A stretch of DNA of 64,000 nt. Source: Megasphaera coli (GTDB lineage: Bacteria; Bacillota; Negativicutes; Veillonellales; Megasphaeraceae). The stretch lies in assembly GCF_900095855.1 (NCBI RefSeq), contig NZ_FMIY01000002.1:301322-365321 (forward strand), read 5' to 3'. The notes below the pieces were generated by a model. That model worked only from the letters and a program-made list of their open reading frames with translations. It searched no databases and was not told the origin of the DNA. A program made the translations under genes and the position numbers. Shown one piece after another: positions 26,804 to 36,428 of the stretch (position 1 is its first letter; every line of letters begins with the position of its first letter).

Positions 26804-27829
26804 ATGATTAACGATAAAATCGAGGCTATTAAAGCGGCCGTACAGGTACAACTGCAGCAAAGCGGCGTCGTCCGGGACGTACAGGATATACGCGTCAAGT
26901 ACTTGGGAAAAAAAGGGGAACTTACGTCCGTTATGAAGGAACTGAAGGACCTGCCTCCCGAAGAACGGCCGCAAGTAGGACAACTGGTCAACGCCGCGCG
27001 CGGCGTCATTGAGGAGGCCGTGAAAGAAAAGCTGGAAGAGCTGAAGTCTCAGGCCATGGCCGCTAAAATCGAGGCGGAAAAAATCGACATCACGCTGCCG
27101 GGCAGACGGCCGAACGTAGGCCACGATCATCCGCTCCACCGGACGCGGCGCCTCATGGAACAAGCTTTCCTGCGCATGGGCTTTTCTCTTGTGGAAGGGC
27201 CGGAAATCGAAGAAGATTACTATAACTTCCAATGTCTCAACTTCCCGGACGATCATCCGGCACGGGATATGCAGGATTCCATGTATATTACGGAAAAAAT
27301 CCTCCTCCGCACGCATACGTCGCCTATGCAGGCGCGCATTTTGCAGGCACACGAGCCGAATGAACCGGTCAAGATGATTGTTCCCGGCAAAGTATACCGC
27401 TGGGACTACGATGCCACGCATTCGCCGGTTTTTCACCAGATGGAAGGGCTCATTGTGGATGAGCACATTCGTTTTTCCGATTTGAAAGGACTTCTGGAAA
27501 ATTTCCTGAAAGAAATCTTCGGACCCCGGACGAAGGTGCGCTTCCGGGCCAGCTTCTTCCCCTTCACGGAACCGAGCGCGGAAGTCGATATTTCCTGCGT
27601 CATGTGCGGCGGTGAAGGCTGCCGTGTCTGCTCGCATACGGGCTGGCTGGAAATTCTCGGCTGCGGCATGGTACATCCGAACGTGCTTCGTCTGAACGGC
27701 TACGATCCGGACAAGGTCAGCGGCTTCGCCTTCGGTATGGGCGTCGAACGAATTGCCATGCTGAAATACGGCATTGACGACCTGCGCCTCTTCTATGAAG
27801 ACGACATGCGTTTCTTAAATCAGTTCTAG
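26804..27829 (+). CDS. pheS: Phenylalanyl-tRNA synthetase alpha subunit
   Basis: A 341-residue class II synthetase subunit. An N-terminal coiled coil (about residues 1-90) for tRNA-Phe binding precedes the catalytic domain, with [14 protein letters not shown] (motif 1 region), [19 protein letters not shown] (motif 2) and [18 protein letters not shown] (motif 3). A C-x2-C cluster in the [12 protein letters not shown] segment is common in bacterial PheS. It works as an alpha2-beta2 enzyme with PheT and lies behind the T-box with a TTAAGGAGGAA site. Confidence 0.97.
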   Translation: MINDKIEAIKAAVQVQLQQSGVVRDVQDIRVKYLGKKGELTSVMKELKDLPPEERPQVGQLVNAARGVIEEAVKEKLEELKSQAMAAKIEAEKIDITLPGRRPNVGHDHPLHRTRRLMEQAFLRMGFSLVEGPEIEEDYYNFQCLNFPDDHPARDMQDSMYITEKILLRTHTSPMQARILQAHEPNEPVKMIVPGKVYRWDYDATHSPVFHQMEGLIVDEHIRFSDLKGLLENFLKEIFGPRTKVRFRASFFPFTEPSAEVDISCVMCGGEGCRVCSHTGWLEILGCGMVHPNVLRLNGYDPDKVSGFAFGMGVERIAMLKYGIDDLRLFYEDDMRFLNQF

Positions 27830-27841
27830 GAGGTACGGAAG

Positions 27842-30268
27842 ATGAAGAGCTCATTACAATGGATGGAAGACTATGTGGAAATAGATAAAACCCGCACGGC
27901 TCAGGAATTTGCGGACGTACTCACCGTTGCGGGCATTCCCGTGGAACAGGTGAAATACTGGGGCGGCGACATTAAAAACGTCCTGACCGGCAAGATTACG
28001 AAAATCGTGCCTCATCCCAATGCGGACAAGCTCGTCATTTGCACGCTCAATATGGGCGATCGCGAGCTTACCGTCGTGACGGGCGCGACAAACGTGCGGG
28101 AAGGGCAAATCGTCCCCGTCGCCGTCCACAGCGCAAAACTGCCCGGCGGCGTGACGATCAAAAAGTCGAAGCTCCGCGGCGAGGTTTCGGAAGGCATGCT
28201 CTGCTCGGCACACGAGCTCGGCCTCGACGACAGCCTGCTCTTGCCGGAAGAACGGGACGGTATTTGGATATTGCCGGACGACATGCCCCTCGGCGTCGAT
28301 GCGGTCGAAGCGACGGGACTGCGCGATACGGTTTATGAATTTGAACTGACACCGAACCGGGCGGACTGCTTCAGCATGGTCGGCCTCAGCCGTGAATTTG
28401 CCGTCCTCAGCCGAAAGGAAGCACACGTGCCGAAGGTGCGCGTAGAAGAAGACGGCGCGCCCATTGCGGGAAGATTGGAGGTTTCCGTTGAGGATGCGGA
28501 GCTGTGCGGCCGCTATGCGGCACGTCTCCTTTTCAACGTGAAGGTGGGAAAATCCCCCTTTTGGATGCAGCAGCGCCTGCGCAAAGCCGGTGTCCGTCCC
28601 ATCAATAACGTAGTCGACGTGACGAATTATGTCATGATCGAATTCGGCATTCCCCTCCATGCGTACGATTATGACAAGCTCGCCGGGCACAAGCTCGTTG
28701 CCCGCCGTGCCGGGAAAGGCGAAGTGCTCAAGACCCTGGACGGCGTGGAACGGAAGCTGACGGAAAACATGCTCGTCATTGCCGATGCCGAAAAGGCGGC
28801 CTGCGTTGCCGGCGTTATGGGCGGTCTCGATTCGGAAGTGACGGAGCGGACGACGACGGTTGTTCTCGAATGCGCGTCCTTTAAAGGCTCGAGCATCCGC
28901 AAGACGGGACGCACTCTCGGTTTGCGTTCGGAAGCGTCGGCACGCTTTGAACGGGGCCTTGACGCGGAAGGCTGCGTCCACTCCCTCGACCGGGCGGCAC
29001 AGATCCTGCAGAAAACGGGTGCCTGCCAAGTCGCTGCCGGCGTCATCGACGAATATGTGCGGCCTCAGGAAATACGGTACATTAACTTCACGGCCGAACA
29101 GGTAAACGATTTCCTCGGCACGGACATTGCGGAAAAGGAAATGCTCTCCATCTTGGCAACCCTCGGCTTTAAGACGGAAGTCAAAGGGGAAGTCGTCACG
29201 GCGACAGTTCCGTCATGGCGTATAGACTGCACGGAAATGCCGGACATTGCCGAAGAAGTGGCCCGTATTTACGGCTATGAACGCATTGAATCGACGTGCC
29301 CCCTGTGCGGCGTTTCGGAAGGGCAGGAAGGACTGCCTCATGCGGTGCGCGAATATATTTCGGCCATCCTCAACAAGGCGGGCCTCAACGAAACGGTGAC
29401 CTTCAGCTTTATGAATGCCGGCTCCCTGCGCAAGCTGCGTTTTGCGGAGGGCGATTCTCTCTATCGGGCCGTGCCTATTTTGAACCCCATTACGGAAGAA
29501 TTTCCCCTCATGCGGACGACGCTGTTGCCGTCTCTCATGGACGTGCTCGTACGCAATCAGGCCGTAAAGAACGAAGCCGTTGCGGCCTATGAAATTGCGA
29601 CGACCTATCATCCGAAGTCCCTGCCCGTAACGGAACTTCCCGATGAAGAAACGGAAATTACGGGCCTTCTTTGGGGCGAACGGCACAGCGCAAGCTGGCC
29701 CTATACGGCGGAGAAATACGACTTCTATGACGTGAAGGGCATCGTCGAAACGGTTTTGGAAGCTATCGGCATAACGGCGGAACTGCGTCCGTCGGCGTAC
29801 GCGCCCCTCCATCCCGGCAAGGCGGCGGAATACGTAAAAGACGGCAAAATCCTCTGCCGCTTCGGCGAACTCCATCCGGAAGCAGTGGAAAACTATGACG
29901 TAACGGGGCCCGTATACGTTTTTGAAATGTATTTGAAGAACCTCATGCCCCTCATCAACCTCATTCCCAACTACCGAAAGGTAGGAAAATTCCCGGCCCT
30001 CACTCGCGACTTGGCCATCATCGTGCCCATCGAAGCGAGAAACAAGGACATTCTCGACATTATAAGGGAAAAGGGCGGTTCGAACCTTGAAGGCGTACAC
30101 CTTTTCGATCTCTACGCAGGTAAGCAGGTCCCGAGAGGCCGCAAGAGCCTTGCCTACGCCCTCGTCTTCCGCTCCGCAACGGGTACACTCACGGACGACG
30201 ATATCCAAAAGCCCATCGCCGACATCTTGGCCGAGCTGGAAACAAGACTGGGCGCCAAACTGCGGTAA
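27842..30268 (+). CDS. pheT: Phenylalanyl-tRNA synthetase beta subunit
   Basis: An 808-residue subunit with the full domain set: an EMAP-II-like tRNA-binding domain at about residues 40-150 (NADKLVICTLNMG), the B3/B4 editing domain around 210-380, B5 domains, and the C-terminal FDX-ACB anticodon-binding domain (residues 715-808, starting at KFPALTRDLAI). It completes the alpha2-beta2 synthetase and edits Tyr-tRNA(Phe). It follows pheS by 12 bases. Confidence 0.97.
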   Translation: MKSSLQWMEDYVEIDKTRTAQEFADVLTVAGIPVEQVKYWGGDIKNVLTGKITKIVPHPNADKLVICTLNMGDRELTVVTGATNVREGQIVPVAVHSAKLPGGVTIKKSKLRGEVSEGMLCSAHELGLDDSLLLPEERDGIWILPDDMPLGVDAVEATGLRDTVYEFELTPNRADCFSMVGLSREFAVLSRKEAHVPKVRVEEDGAPIAGRLEVSVEDAELCGRYAARLLFNVKVGKSPFWMQQRLRKAGVRPINNVVDVTNYVMIEFGIPLHAYDYDKLAGHKLVARRAGKGEVLKTLDGVERKLTENMLVIADAEKAACVAGVMGGLDSEVTERTTTVVLECASFKGSSIRKTGRTLGLRSEASARFERGLDAEGCVHSLDRAAQILQKTGACQVAAGVIDEYVRPQEIRYINFTAEQVNDFLGTDIAEKEMLSILATLGFKTEVKGEVVTATVPSWRIDCTEMPDIAEEVARIYGYERIESTCPLCGVSEGQEGLPHAVREYISAILNKAGLNETVTFSFMNAGSLRKLRFAEGDSLYRAVPILNPITEEFPLMRTTLLPSLMDVLVRNQAVKNEAVAAYEIATTYHPKSLPVTELPDEETEITGLLWGERHSASWPYTAEKYDFYDVKGIVETVLEAIGITAELRPSAYAPLHPGKAAEYVKDGKILCRFGELHPEAVENYDVTGPVYVFEMYLKNLMPLINLIPNYRKVGKFPALTRDLAIIVPIEARNKDILDIIREKGGSNLEGVHLFDLYAGKQVPRGRKSLAYALVFRSATGTLTDDDIQKPIADILAELETRLGAKLR

Positions 30269-30299
30269 GAAACAAGAAAATACATAAACACGTAAGAGA

Positions 30300-30340
30300 A
30301 AAAGAGCAAGTTCCGAACAAAAGGAAACTTGCTCTTTTTG
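30300..30340 (+). terminator. Terminator after pheT
   Basis: AAGAGCAAGTTCC pairs with GGAAACTTGCTCTT around a short loop and is followed by T residues. Confidence 0.9.
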
Positions 30341-30347
30341 TATGCGG

Positions 30348-30378
30348 TTGACAAAAAGACGTTAATTATAAGTATGAT
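30348..30378 (+). promoter_or_regulatory. Possible promoter of the 30.4-kb orphan gene
   Basis: A perfect TTGACA at 30348-30353 is followed by TATGAT at 30373-30378; the 19-base spacer is longer than ideal. Confidence 0.4.
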
Positions 30379-30437
30379 TTTAATGTGCTAATAAATATGA
30401 ATAAATATATTAAATACCTACAAAAGGAGGTGATTAT

Positions 30438-30707
30438 ATGGATAATGATGAAAAAGTATCGCCGCAAGAATTTGAACGCCAAGTTTTCTTGCTTGAGCAA
30501 ATTAAAATTGTCGTATGCAGTATTGATAATGTGCCAAAGTATGGGTTTCGGCGAGGATTGCCGGACACTAAGACAGTTACCGTATTGCGGAAAAGAATAG
30601 AGACGGCATTAGGTCCTGGTATTAAATTTACAATTGTACTAGGAGGAGGCATTGTTGATCCGCATGGCGGTATGAAACTCGGGACAATTCGAGAGAGTTA
30701 TGTATGA
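30438..30707 (+). CDS. Small orphan protein, unknown function
   Basis: An 89-residue open frame with an ideal ribosome site (AAAGGAGGTGATTAT then ATG). I do not recognise the family. The N-terminal half is charged and helical-looking (residues 1-35); the C-terminal half is glycine-rich with IVLGGGIVDPHGG at about residues 66-78. There is no signal peptide or membrane segment. It stands alone between the pheT terminator and its own terminator at 30801, in sequence of lower GC than its neighbours, which suggests acquisition or fast evolution. Confidence 0.6.
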   Translation: MDNDEKVSPQEFERQVFLLEQIKIVVCSIDNVPKYGFRRGLPDTKTVTVLRKRIETALGPGIKFTIVLGGGIVDPHGGMKLGTIRESYV

Positions 30708-30800
30708 GATCTATAAAAATTATAATATAATACATAATTAAATTTATCTTGACCTAGTTTTTAGCTATATCATATTCATATGTTTAAGCACTAAAAATTT

Positions 30801-30832
30801 GCCCGACGCTAGTTTATGTCGGGCTCTTTTTT
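30801..30832 (+). terminator. Terminator after the orphan gene
   Basis: GCCCGAC and GTCGGGC pair around a ten-base loop, followed by TCTTTTTT. The rest of the 297-base gap (30708-31004) is AT-rich and shows nothing else that I can support. Confidence 0.88.
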
Positions 30833-31004
30833 ATGGATGATAAAAGGTGAATTTAAAGAACGACGTCAATCCCAAGGTTGTGATTTTTAATTTAAGGAGA
30901 AATGATTATTGAATTTATAAAAAATATGGGTACCATTGACTTCATCCCTCCACTGTTGCTATCTTATACATAGCCTATCATGGCGAGCAGAGGAGGAATG
31001 AATT

Positions 31005-31373
31005 ATGTCGAAGGTTACGGGCAGTGAGTTTTCGGGGCGGCGGTTTCGGATTGATGATTTTGCAAAGGCCGGTGATGTAGCGACGCGGACGACCGTGTAC
31101 GGTACGGATTCTACTTCCGGTGTTGTTTGGCGACTGAAGCCGGGACAGGAAATCGTTCCGCATTTACATAACATGTCGGATGACGTTTGGATTTGTATTC
31201 AGGGAAACGGTGTGTTCTACCCGGAAAAAGGGGAGGAGCGGCCCATTGAAAAAGGAGACATTGTCGTGTCTCCCAAAGGTATCTGTCACGGCATGCGCAA
31301 TACGGGGACGGAGGATTTTATATTTGTCGGCATATTGGCTCCCGTGCCGTCGGACTACGTTGCCTTGAAATAA
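31005..31373 (+). CDS. Cupin-domain protein, cytoplasmic
   Basis: A 122-residue single-domain cupin. Motif 1 is present as the PHLHNMSDDVWICIQGNG segment (about residues 52-69) with two histidines and a following acidic residue in place of the usual Glu, and motif 2 as SPKGICHGMRN (about residues 93-103). These would form a metal site in the barrel. No signal peptide. The substrate or role is unknown; small cupins of this kind often bind metabolites or act as isomerases. It has an AGGAGG site and stands as a single gene. Confidence 0.8.
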   Translation: MSKVTGSEFSGRRFRIDDFAKAGDVATRTTVYGTDSTSGVVWRLKPGQEIVPHLHNMSDDVWICIQGNGVFYPEKGEERPIEKGDIVVSPKGICHGMRNTGTEDFIFVGILAPVPSDYVALK

Positions 31374-31400
31374 GCGGCCCGTCGGATGCAAACTCGGATT

Positions 31401-31428
31401 TTGCAAAACTTGTAAAATCGTATATAAT
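31401..31428 (+). promoter_or_regulatory. Upstream promoter of the rpsO region
   Basis: TTGCAA at 31401-31406 and TATAAT at 31423-31428 with a 16-base spacer. It would give a transcript with a leader of about 250 bases before rpsO. Confidence 0.65.
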
Positions 31429-31447
31429 ACAAACAGAGATAGCAAGC

Positions 31448-31556
31448 GTTTCCTGACGTCAGGATCGTCTCTAACATAATATGTTTGTGAAGGCGGCCTG
31501 GCGCTACGGCGTTAGGCTGTTTTGCATGGTGGTCCTACTTGGACGCCATGAAAGCG
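31448..31556 (+). other. Structured non-coding stretch between the two rpsO promoters
   Basis: This part of the 313-base gap holds a perfect 12-base palindrome CCTGACGTCAGG (31452-31463), a hairpin GCCTGGCGC/GGCGTTAGGC (31496-31517) and a second one CATGGTGGTCC/GGACGCCATG (about 31525-31550). There is no open frame or terminator, so it is either a long leader or part of an unknown small RNA. Confidence 0.45.
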
Positions 31557-31564
31557 GATTTACC

Positions 31565-31593
31565 TTTACATGGCCTTATGGGTAGTGTATAAT
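31565..31593 (+). promoter_or_regulatory. Proximal promoter of rpsO
   Basis: TTTACA at 31565-31570 and TATAAT at 31588-31593 with a 17-base spacer, close to consensus. Confidence 0.78.
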
Positions 31594-31599
31594 GAGCAG

Positions 31600-31680
31600 T
31601 GTCACACGAGTACCGGGTGCGTCGAATACTCCGACGGGCACGCAGTACTTAGTGAATTTTTCGGTTTTCACAGGAGGAAA
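31600..31680 (+). promoter_or_regulatory. Candidate S15 autoregulatory leader of rpsO
   Basis: The 5' untranslated region folds into one extended hairpin: GAGTAC (31608-31613) with GTACTT (31645-31650), GTGC (31617) with GCAC (31638) and GTCG (31621) with CGAC (31632), with internal bulges. S15 is known to control its own mRNA through structured leaders in several bacterial groups. Assignment here is by position and structure only. Confidence 0.45.
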
Positions 31681-31686
31681 TGAATA

Positions 31687-31953
31687 ATGTTAAGTGTAGA
31701 AGAAAAGAAGGCTCTCGTTGCCAAATTTGGTGCCAACGAACAGGATACGGGCTCTCCGGAAGTGCAGATCGCGCTCCTTACGAGCCGTATTATTTATTTG
31801 ACGGAACATCTTCGCAGCCACAAAAAGGACCATGCGTCCCGTCGCGGCTTGTTGAAATTGGTCGGTCAGCGCCGTAACTTACTCGCATATTTGCAAAAAC
31901 ATGATTTGGGACGTTACCGTGCTATTCTCGAAAAACTCAATTTGCGTAAATAA
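31687..31953 (+). CDS. rpsO: 30S ribosomal protein S15
   Basis: An 88-residue ribosomal protein of standard length. [16 protein letters not shown] (about residues 20-35) and the [19 protein letters not shown] segment (residues 41-59) are the 16S rRNA-binding core of S15, and [13 protein letters not shown] is the usual end. It is followed by a terminator and then pnp, the classical rpsO-pnp order. Confidence 0.98.
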   Translation: MLSVEEKKALVAKFGANEQDTGSPEVQIALLTSRIIYLTEHLRSHKKDHASRRGLLKLVGQRRNLLAYLQKHDLGRYRAILEKLNLRK

Positions 31954-31961
31954 TTCACGAA

Positions 31962-31997
31962 ATGAGGCTGATGTATAGACACATCAGCCTTTTTTTA
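31962..31997 (+). terminator. Terminator between rpsO and pnp
   Basis: GAGGCTGATGT pairs with ACATCAGCCT around ATAGAC, followed by seven T residues. Partial read-through is plausible, since no strong promoter is visible before pnp. Confidence 0.88.
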
Positions 31998-32025
31998 GGT
32001 ATACCTGCATTAAGGAGGAGACGGA

Positions 32026-34161
32026 ATGGAAGAAAAGAAATTCCAAATGGATTTTGCCGGCCGGCCGCTGACGATTGAAGTGGGCAAGTTGGCCAAGCAG
32101 TCAAGCGGCGCCGCTCTGGTGCGCTACGGCGATACGGCCGTGTTCGTATCGGCTACGGGTTCGAAGGAAGCAAGGGAAGACGCGGACTTTTTCCCGCTCA
32201 CCGTGGATTATGAGGAAAAATTATATTCTGTCGGGAAAATTCCCGGCGGGTTCATCAAGCGCGAAGGCAAGCCGCCCGAATCGGCAACCCTCTTTGCGCG
32301 CCTTATTGACCGTCCCATTCGGCCGCTCTTCCCGAAGACCTATCGCCATGACGTTCATGTTGTAGCCTATGATTTCTGCGTGGATCACGACAATGCGCCG
32401 GAAATCGCCGCCATGATCGGCGCGTCCGTTTCTCTTTGCATGTCTCATATTCCCTTTGCCGGCCCGATTGCCGGCGTCCGCGTCGGCCGCGTAGACGGCA
32501 AGCTCGTTATCAACCCGACGGTGGCGCAGAGCGAAGCGAGCGACATGGATATTGTCGTAGCCGGCACGAAGGAGGCCGTCCTCATGGTAGAAGGCGGTGC
32601 CAAGGAAATTCCGGAAGCGGATATTCTCGACGCCATCATGGTTGCACACGAAGAAATTCGCAAGGTCGTTGAATTCCAGTTGTCCTTCCTCGACGAAATC
32701 AGCGTGCCCAAGCAGGAATTTGTTGAAAAGGAACCGCCTGCGGACATTGTGGCAGCCGTTCATGCATACGGTGAAGCGCGCATGAAGGAAGCCGTCTTTG
32801 AAGCGGATAAGCTCGTGCGCGAAGAAAAAATGGACGCCGTCGATGCGGACATTTACGAACACTTCGCCGATATTTATCCGGACAATCAGGCCGACGTAGC
32901 CGCCATTACACAGAAGATGATCAAAGAAATCGTCCGCCGGATGATTGCAGTTGACAAGATTCGTCCCGACGGCCGTAAGGTCAATGAAGTACGTCCCGTC
33001 GCCTGCGAAGTGGGTCTCTTCAAGCGTACGCACGGTACAGGGCTCTTCACGCGCGGCCAGACGCAGGTATTGAGCTTTGCAACCCTTGCACCCTTGTCGG
33101 AAGCGCAGCATATCGACGGCGTCAGCCTGGAAACGGAACGGCGCTACATGCACCACTACAATTTCCCCTCCTTCAGCGTCGGCGAAACGCGCTCTTCCCG
33201 CGGTCCGGGCCGCCGTGAAATCGGTCACGGCAAATTGGCCGAACGGGCACTCACTCAAGTTTTGCCCGAAGAAGAAGCTTTCCCCTACGCAATTCGCGTC
33301 GTCTCGGAAGTGCTCGAATCGAACGGCTCCAGCTCCATGGCCAGTGTCTGTGGCAGCACTCTTGCCCTGATGGACGCGGGCGTTCCCATTAAGGCTCCCG
33401 TTGCGGGCGTTGCCATGGGCCTTGTTACGAAGGACGACGATTTTACGATTTTGACGGATATACAGGGCATGGAAGACGCTCTCGGCGACATGGACTTCAA
33501 GGTTGCCGGCACGGCAAAGGGCGTCACGGCTATTCAGATGGATATCAAGATCAAGGGCCTGAGCCGGGAAATTCTCGATACGGCCCTCAAGCAGGCACAC
33601 GAAGGCCGCCTCCACATCATGGACAAGATGATGGCTGCCATCAGTGAGCCGCGTCCGGAGCTTTCGCCATATGCACCGCGTATTATTACGCTGCATATCG
33701 ATCCCGACAAGATTCGCGATGTCATCGGGCCGGGCGGCAAGATGATCAAGCAGATTACGGAAGAAACGGGTACGAAGATCGATATTGACGACAGCGGTCT
33801 CGTATACATCGCCTCCGTCGACGGCGAAGGCGGCGTAAAAGCAAAAGAATGGATAGAACATCTGACAAAAGATGTGGAAGTGGGTGAAACGTACCTCGGC
33901 AAGGTTACACGCCTCATGAGCTTCGGCGCTTTCGTTGAAGTGCTGCCCGGGAAGGAAGGGCTCGTCCACATTTCCCAGCTCGCCTTGGAACGGGTGGAAA
34001 AGGTGGAAGATGTCGTAAACGTAGGCGACGAAATCATGGTCAAGTGCGTTGAAATCGACAATCAGGGACGCGTCAATCTGTCGCGCAAGGCACTTCTCGG
34101 CGGCGGTGACGACGGCGGCAGGGGCCGCGGCCGCGGCGGCCGTAACGACAGACGGAGATAG
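32026..34161 (+). CDS. pnp: Polyribonucleotide nucleotidyltransferase (PNPase)
   Basis: A 711-residue 3'-5' phosphorolytic exoribonuclease. Two RNase PH domains (about residues 10-215 and 310-535) flank an all-helical linker; the second has the [17 protein letters not shown] catalytic stretch. A KH domain ([11 protein letters not shown], about residue 567) and an S1 domain (about residues 620-690) bind RNA. The C-terminus is a run of about 20 Gly, Arg and Asp residues, an RGG-like tail that may add RNA affinity. It sits behind AAGGAGGAG. Confidence 0.97.
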   Translation: MEEKKFQMDFAGRPLTIEVGKLAKQSSGAALVRYGDTAVFVSATGSKEAREDADFFPLTVDYEEKLYSVGKIPGGFIKREGKPPESATLFARLIDRPIRPLFPKTYRHDVHVVAYDFCVDHDNAPEIAAMIGASVSLCMSHIPFAGPIAGVRVGRVDGKLVINPTVAQSEASDMDIVVAGTKEAVLMVEGGAKEIPEADILDAIMVAHEEIRKVVEFQLSFLDEISVPKQEFVEKEPPADIVAAVHAYGEARMKEAVFEADKLVREEKMDAVDADIYEHFADIYPDNQADVAAITQKMIKEIVRRMIAVDKIRPDGRKVNEVRPVACEVGLFKRTHGTGLFTRGQTQVLSFATLAPLSEAQHIDGVSLETERRYMHHYNFPSFSVGETRSSRGPGRREIGHGKLAERALTQVLPEEEAFPYAIRVVSEVLESNGSSSMASVCGSTLALMDAGVPIKAPVAGVAMGLVTKDDDFTILTDIQGMEDALGDMDFKVAGTAKGVTAIQMDIKIKGLSREILDTALKQAHEGRLHIMDKMMAAISEPRPELSPYAPRIITLHIDPDKIRDVIGPGGKMIKQITEETGTKIDIDDSGLVYIASVDGEGGVKAKEWIEHLTKDVEVGETYLGKVTRLMSFGAFVEVLPGKEGLVHISQLALERVEKVEDVVNVGDEIMVKCVEIDNQGRVNLSRKALLGGGDDGGRGRGRGGRNDRRR

Positions 34162-34164
34162 GCC

Positions 34165-34611
34165 ATGAAGCAGCGCGGATTTGAAATTGTTACGGCTTAT
34201 GCGAATAAGGGAATTACCCTGCCGCAGCGGAAGACGAAGGCCAGCGCCGGCTACGATTTGGAAGCGGCGGCAGCCGTTGATTTGGTGCCTCATGCCGTTA
34301 CCGTCGTGCCGACGGGTCTCAAGGCGTATATGGGAGAAGATGAATACCTGTCGATCTTTATCCGTTCCGGCCTGGCTTTTAAGAAAGGTCTTATGCTGGC
34401 TAACAGTACGGGTATCATCGACAGCGATTACTACAATAATCCCGATAACGAAGGCCATATCATGATTGCCTACTACAATACGGCCGATACGGCCTATCAT
34501 GTGGAAAAAGGTGAACGCATCGGCCAGGGGATTTTTCAGAAATACTTGACCGTCGACGCCGACGAGGCGGACGGAATCCGTACGGGCGGCATCGGCAGTA
34601 CGGGGAAATAG
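34165..34611 (+). CDS. dut: dUTP diphosphatase
   Basis: A 148-residue trimeric-type dUTPase that turns dUTP into dUMP and protects DNA from uracil. All five motifs can be seen: motif 1 SAGYDLEA, motif 2 RSGLAFKKG, motif 3 STGIIDSDYYNN, motif 4 GERIGQGIF and the C-terminal RTGGIGSTG that closes over the substrate. It starts three bases after pnp, so they are probably co-transcribed. Confidence 0.95.
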   Translation: MKQRGFEIVTAYANKGITLPQRKTKASAGYDLEAAAAVDLVPHAVTVVPTGLKAYMGEDEYLSIFIRSGLAFKKGLMLANSTGIIDSDYYNNPDNEGHIMIAYYNTADTAYHVEKGERIGQGIFQKYLTVDADEADGIRTGGIGSTGK

Positions 34612-34618
34612 GATGGCG

Positions 34619-34665
34619 AAAAAAGGTACTCTACAGTATAATACTGGTATGAGTGCCTTTTTTTA
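34619..34665 (+). terminator. Terminator after dut
   Basis: GGTACTC pairs with GAGTGCC, an inner CAGTAT/ATACTG helix stacks on it, and seven T residues follow. Confidence 0.8.
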
Positions 34666-34682
34666 TTGAGGGGAGAGACAAG

Positions 34683-35228
34683 ATGAGCATCAGCACGGAA
34701 AAAATGATTGACCGCCGCGAAATTATGAACGGCCATATACTCCATGTCACTGTCGATACGGTACGCATTAACGATACGGAACGGACGTCGACGCGCGAGG
34801 TGGTGTGGCACAAGGGTGCCTGTGCGATTTTGCCGCTGACCGCTGAGGGCAAGCTTATTCTCGTGCGGCAGTACCGTTACGCGCCGGATGAAGTCATGCT
34901 GGAAATACCGGCAGGGAAAATTGATGCGGACGGGGAAAGTCCCGACGTCTGCGCGGCACGGGAGCTCGAAGAGGAAGCGGGCGTGACGGGAGAGCTCATA
35001 CCTCTCGGTTACAACTATACATCGCCGGGATTTTGCAATGAGCGGATCTACCTGTATTTGGCAAAGAATTTAAAAAAGGGAACGCAGCATCTCGACGAAG
35101 ATGAATTTATGAATGTCGAAACGTATACGCCGCAGGAAGTGGAAGCGATGATAGACGACAATGTCATCGTCGATGCCAAGACGATCGCCTGCTTTCAAAA
35201 GGCGCGTAAATATTTGCCCGGCTTATAG
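34683..35228 (+). CDS. nudF: NUDIX hydrolase, ADP-ribose pyrophosphatase type
   Basis: A 181-residue NUDIX enzyme. The Nudix box starts at PAGKIDADGE and runs through AARELEEEAGVTGEL (about residues 80-103), with the usual Glu residues for metal binding. The preceding VRQYRYAPDEVMLEIPAG segment is typical of ADP-ribose pyrophosphatases. The ATG at 34683 lies behind GAGGGGAGAG; an upstream in-frame start at 34653 falls in the terminator and is unlikely. Confidence 0.85.
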   Translation: MSISTEKMIDRREIMNGHILHVTVDTVRINDTERTSTREVVWHKGACAILPLTAEGKLILVRQYRYAPDEVMLEIPAGKIDADGESPDVCAARELEEEAGVTGELIPLGYNYTSPGFCNERIYLYLAKNLKKGTQHLDEDEFMNVETYTPQEVEAMIDDNVIVDAKTIACFQKARKYLPGL

Positions 35229-35248
35229 GAAAGAGAGGAGGCGGCACA

Positions 35249-36427
35249 ATGAGATTCAAACGGATTATCGTCATCGTCATGGACAGTGTCGGCGCCGGCA
35301 GCGCGCCTGACGCGGCAGCTTTCGGAGACGCGGGGGCGGATACGCTCGGCCATATAGACGGAGCCGTATCGGGCGGTCTGCGCCTGCCCAATTTGCGCCG
35401 CCTCGGCTTGGGCGAGGCCGCTCATATTCATGCCGTTCCGACGGATGTCGTCGGCTCATACGGCAGGATGCGGGAAATTTCGGCCGGCAAGGACACGACG
35501 AGCGGCCATTGGGAGTTCATGGGCAATCCCGTGGAGAATCCCTTCCCCGTATTTCCGGAAGCTTTCCCGCAGGAGCTTATGCAGGCTTTTACGGCGAAAA
35601 CGGGATACGGTTATTTAGGAAATGAAGTGGCCTCGGGGACGGAGATCATCGAGCGGCTGGGACCGGAACACATACGCACGAAGCTGCCCGTCGTCTACAC
35701 GTCGGCAGACAGCGTCTTTCAGATCGCCGCCCATACGGACGTCCTTCCCTTGGAGGAACTCTACCGTATCTGCGAGATTACGCGCAGGGAAGTCTGCGTC
35801 GGTACGTACGAGGTGGGACGGATTATTGCACGGCCCTTCATCGGCACACCGGGGCATTTTGTACGTACGGGTGACCGCAAGGATTACAGCCGCATGCCGA
35901 AGCGGAAGATGGTCTTTTCGTACTTGAAGGAAAGGGGCCTTGACGTCGTCGGCATCGGTAAGATCGGCGACATATATGCCCGCATCGGCCTGACCGAAAG
36001 CTGTCATACGGCCGATAATGCCGAAGATATGGCGATGCTGATGAAGCAGCTTGCCGTTCATCGTGACGGGGATGGTCTGATCATGGCGAATTTCGTCGAC
36101 TTCGACAGTATGTACGGCCACCGCCGCGACCCGCAGGGATATGCGCGGTGCCTGGAGGATTTCGACAGGATGCTGGGCGGGCTGTTGGAAGAATTGCAGG
36201 CCGATGAGCTCCTCATGATCACGGCCGACCACGGCAACGACCCGACGGCAAAGGGGTCGGACCATACGCGTGAAGAGGTGCCTCTTCTGGTATACAGCCC
36301 GGGCCTCCACGAAAGCATTGATCTGGGCACGCGGTCAACCTATGCCGATCTGGGACAGACGATAATGGATAATTTTGATGCAGGGCGGCTTGCTTTCGGC
36401 AGGTCCTTTTTACCGGAACTCAGGTGA
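35249..36427 (+). CDS. deoB: Phosphopentomutase
   Basis: A 392-residue alkaline-phosphatase-superfamily enzyme that interconverts ribose or deoxyribose 1- and 5-phosphates. Metal and catalytic segments are VIVMDSVGAGSAPDAAAFGD at the N-terminus, AGKDTTSGHWEFMG with the phosphorylated Thr, and ITADHGNDPTAKGSDHTREE near the C-terminus. With the next gene it forms a nucleoside salvage pair. It lies behind GAGAGGAGG. Confidence 0.96.
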   Translation: MRFKRIIVIVMDSVGAGSAPDAAAFGDAGADTLGHIDGAVSGGLRLPNLRRLGLGEAAHIHAVPTDVVGSYGRMREISAGKDTTSGHWEFMGNPVENPFPVFPEAFPQELMQAFTAKTGYGYLGNEVASGTEIIERLGPEHIRTKLPVVYTSADSVFQIAAHTDVLPLEELYRICEITRREVCVGTYEVGRIIARPFIGTPGHFVRTGDRKDYSRMPKRKMVFSYLKERGLDVVGIGKIGDIYARIGLTESCHTADNAEDMAMLMKQLAVHRDGDGLIMANFVDFDSMYGHRRDPQGYARCLEDFDRMLGGLLEELQADELLMITADHGNDPTAKGSDHTREEVPLLVYSPGLHESIDLGTRSTYADLGQTIMDNFDAGRLAFGRSFLPELR

Positions 36428-36428
36428 T

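Noticed and set aside
32221-34500. Very long open frame (759 codons) on the minus strand opposite pnp and dut
   Set aside because: It is the mirror of strongly coding plus-strand genes with a biased third codon position, shows no recognisable domain and has no ribosome site.
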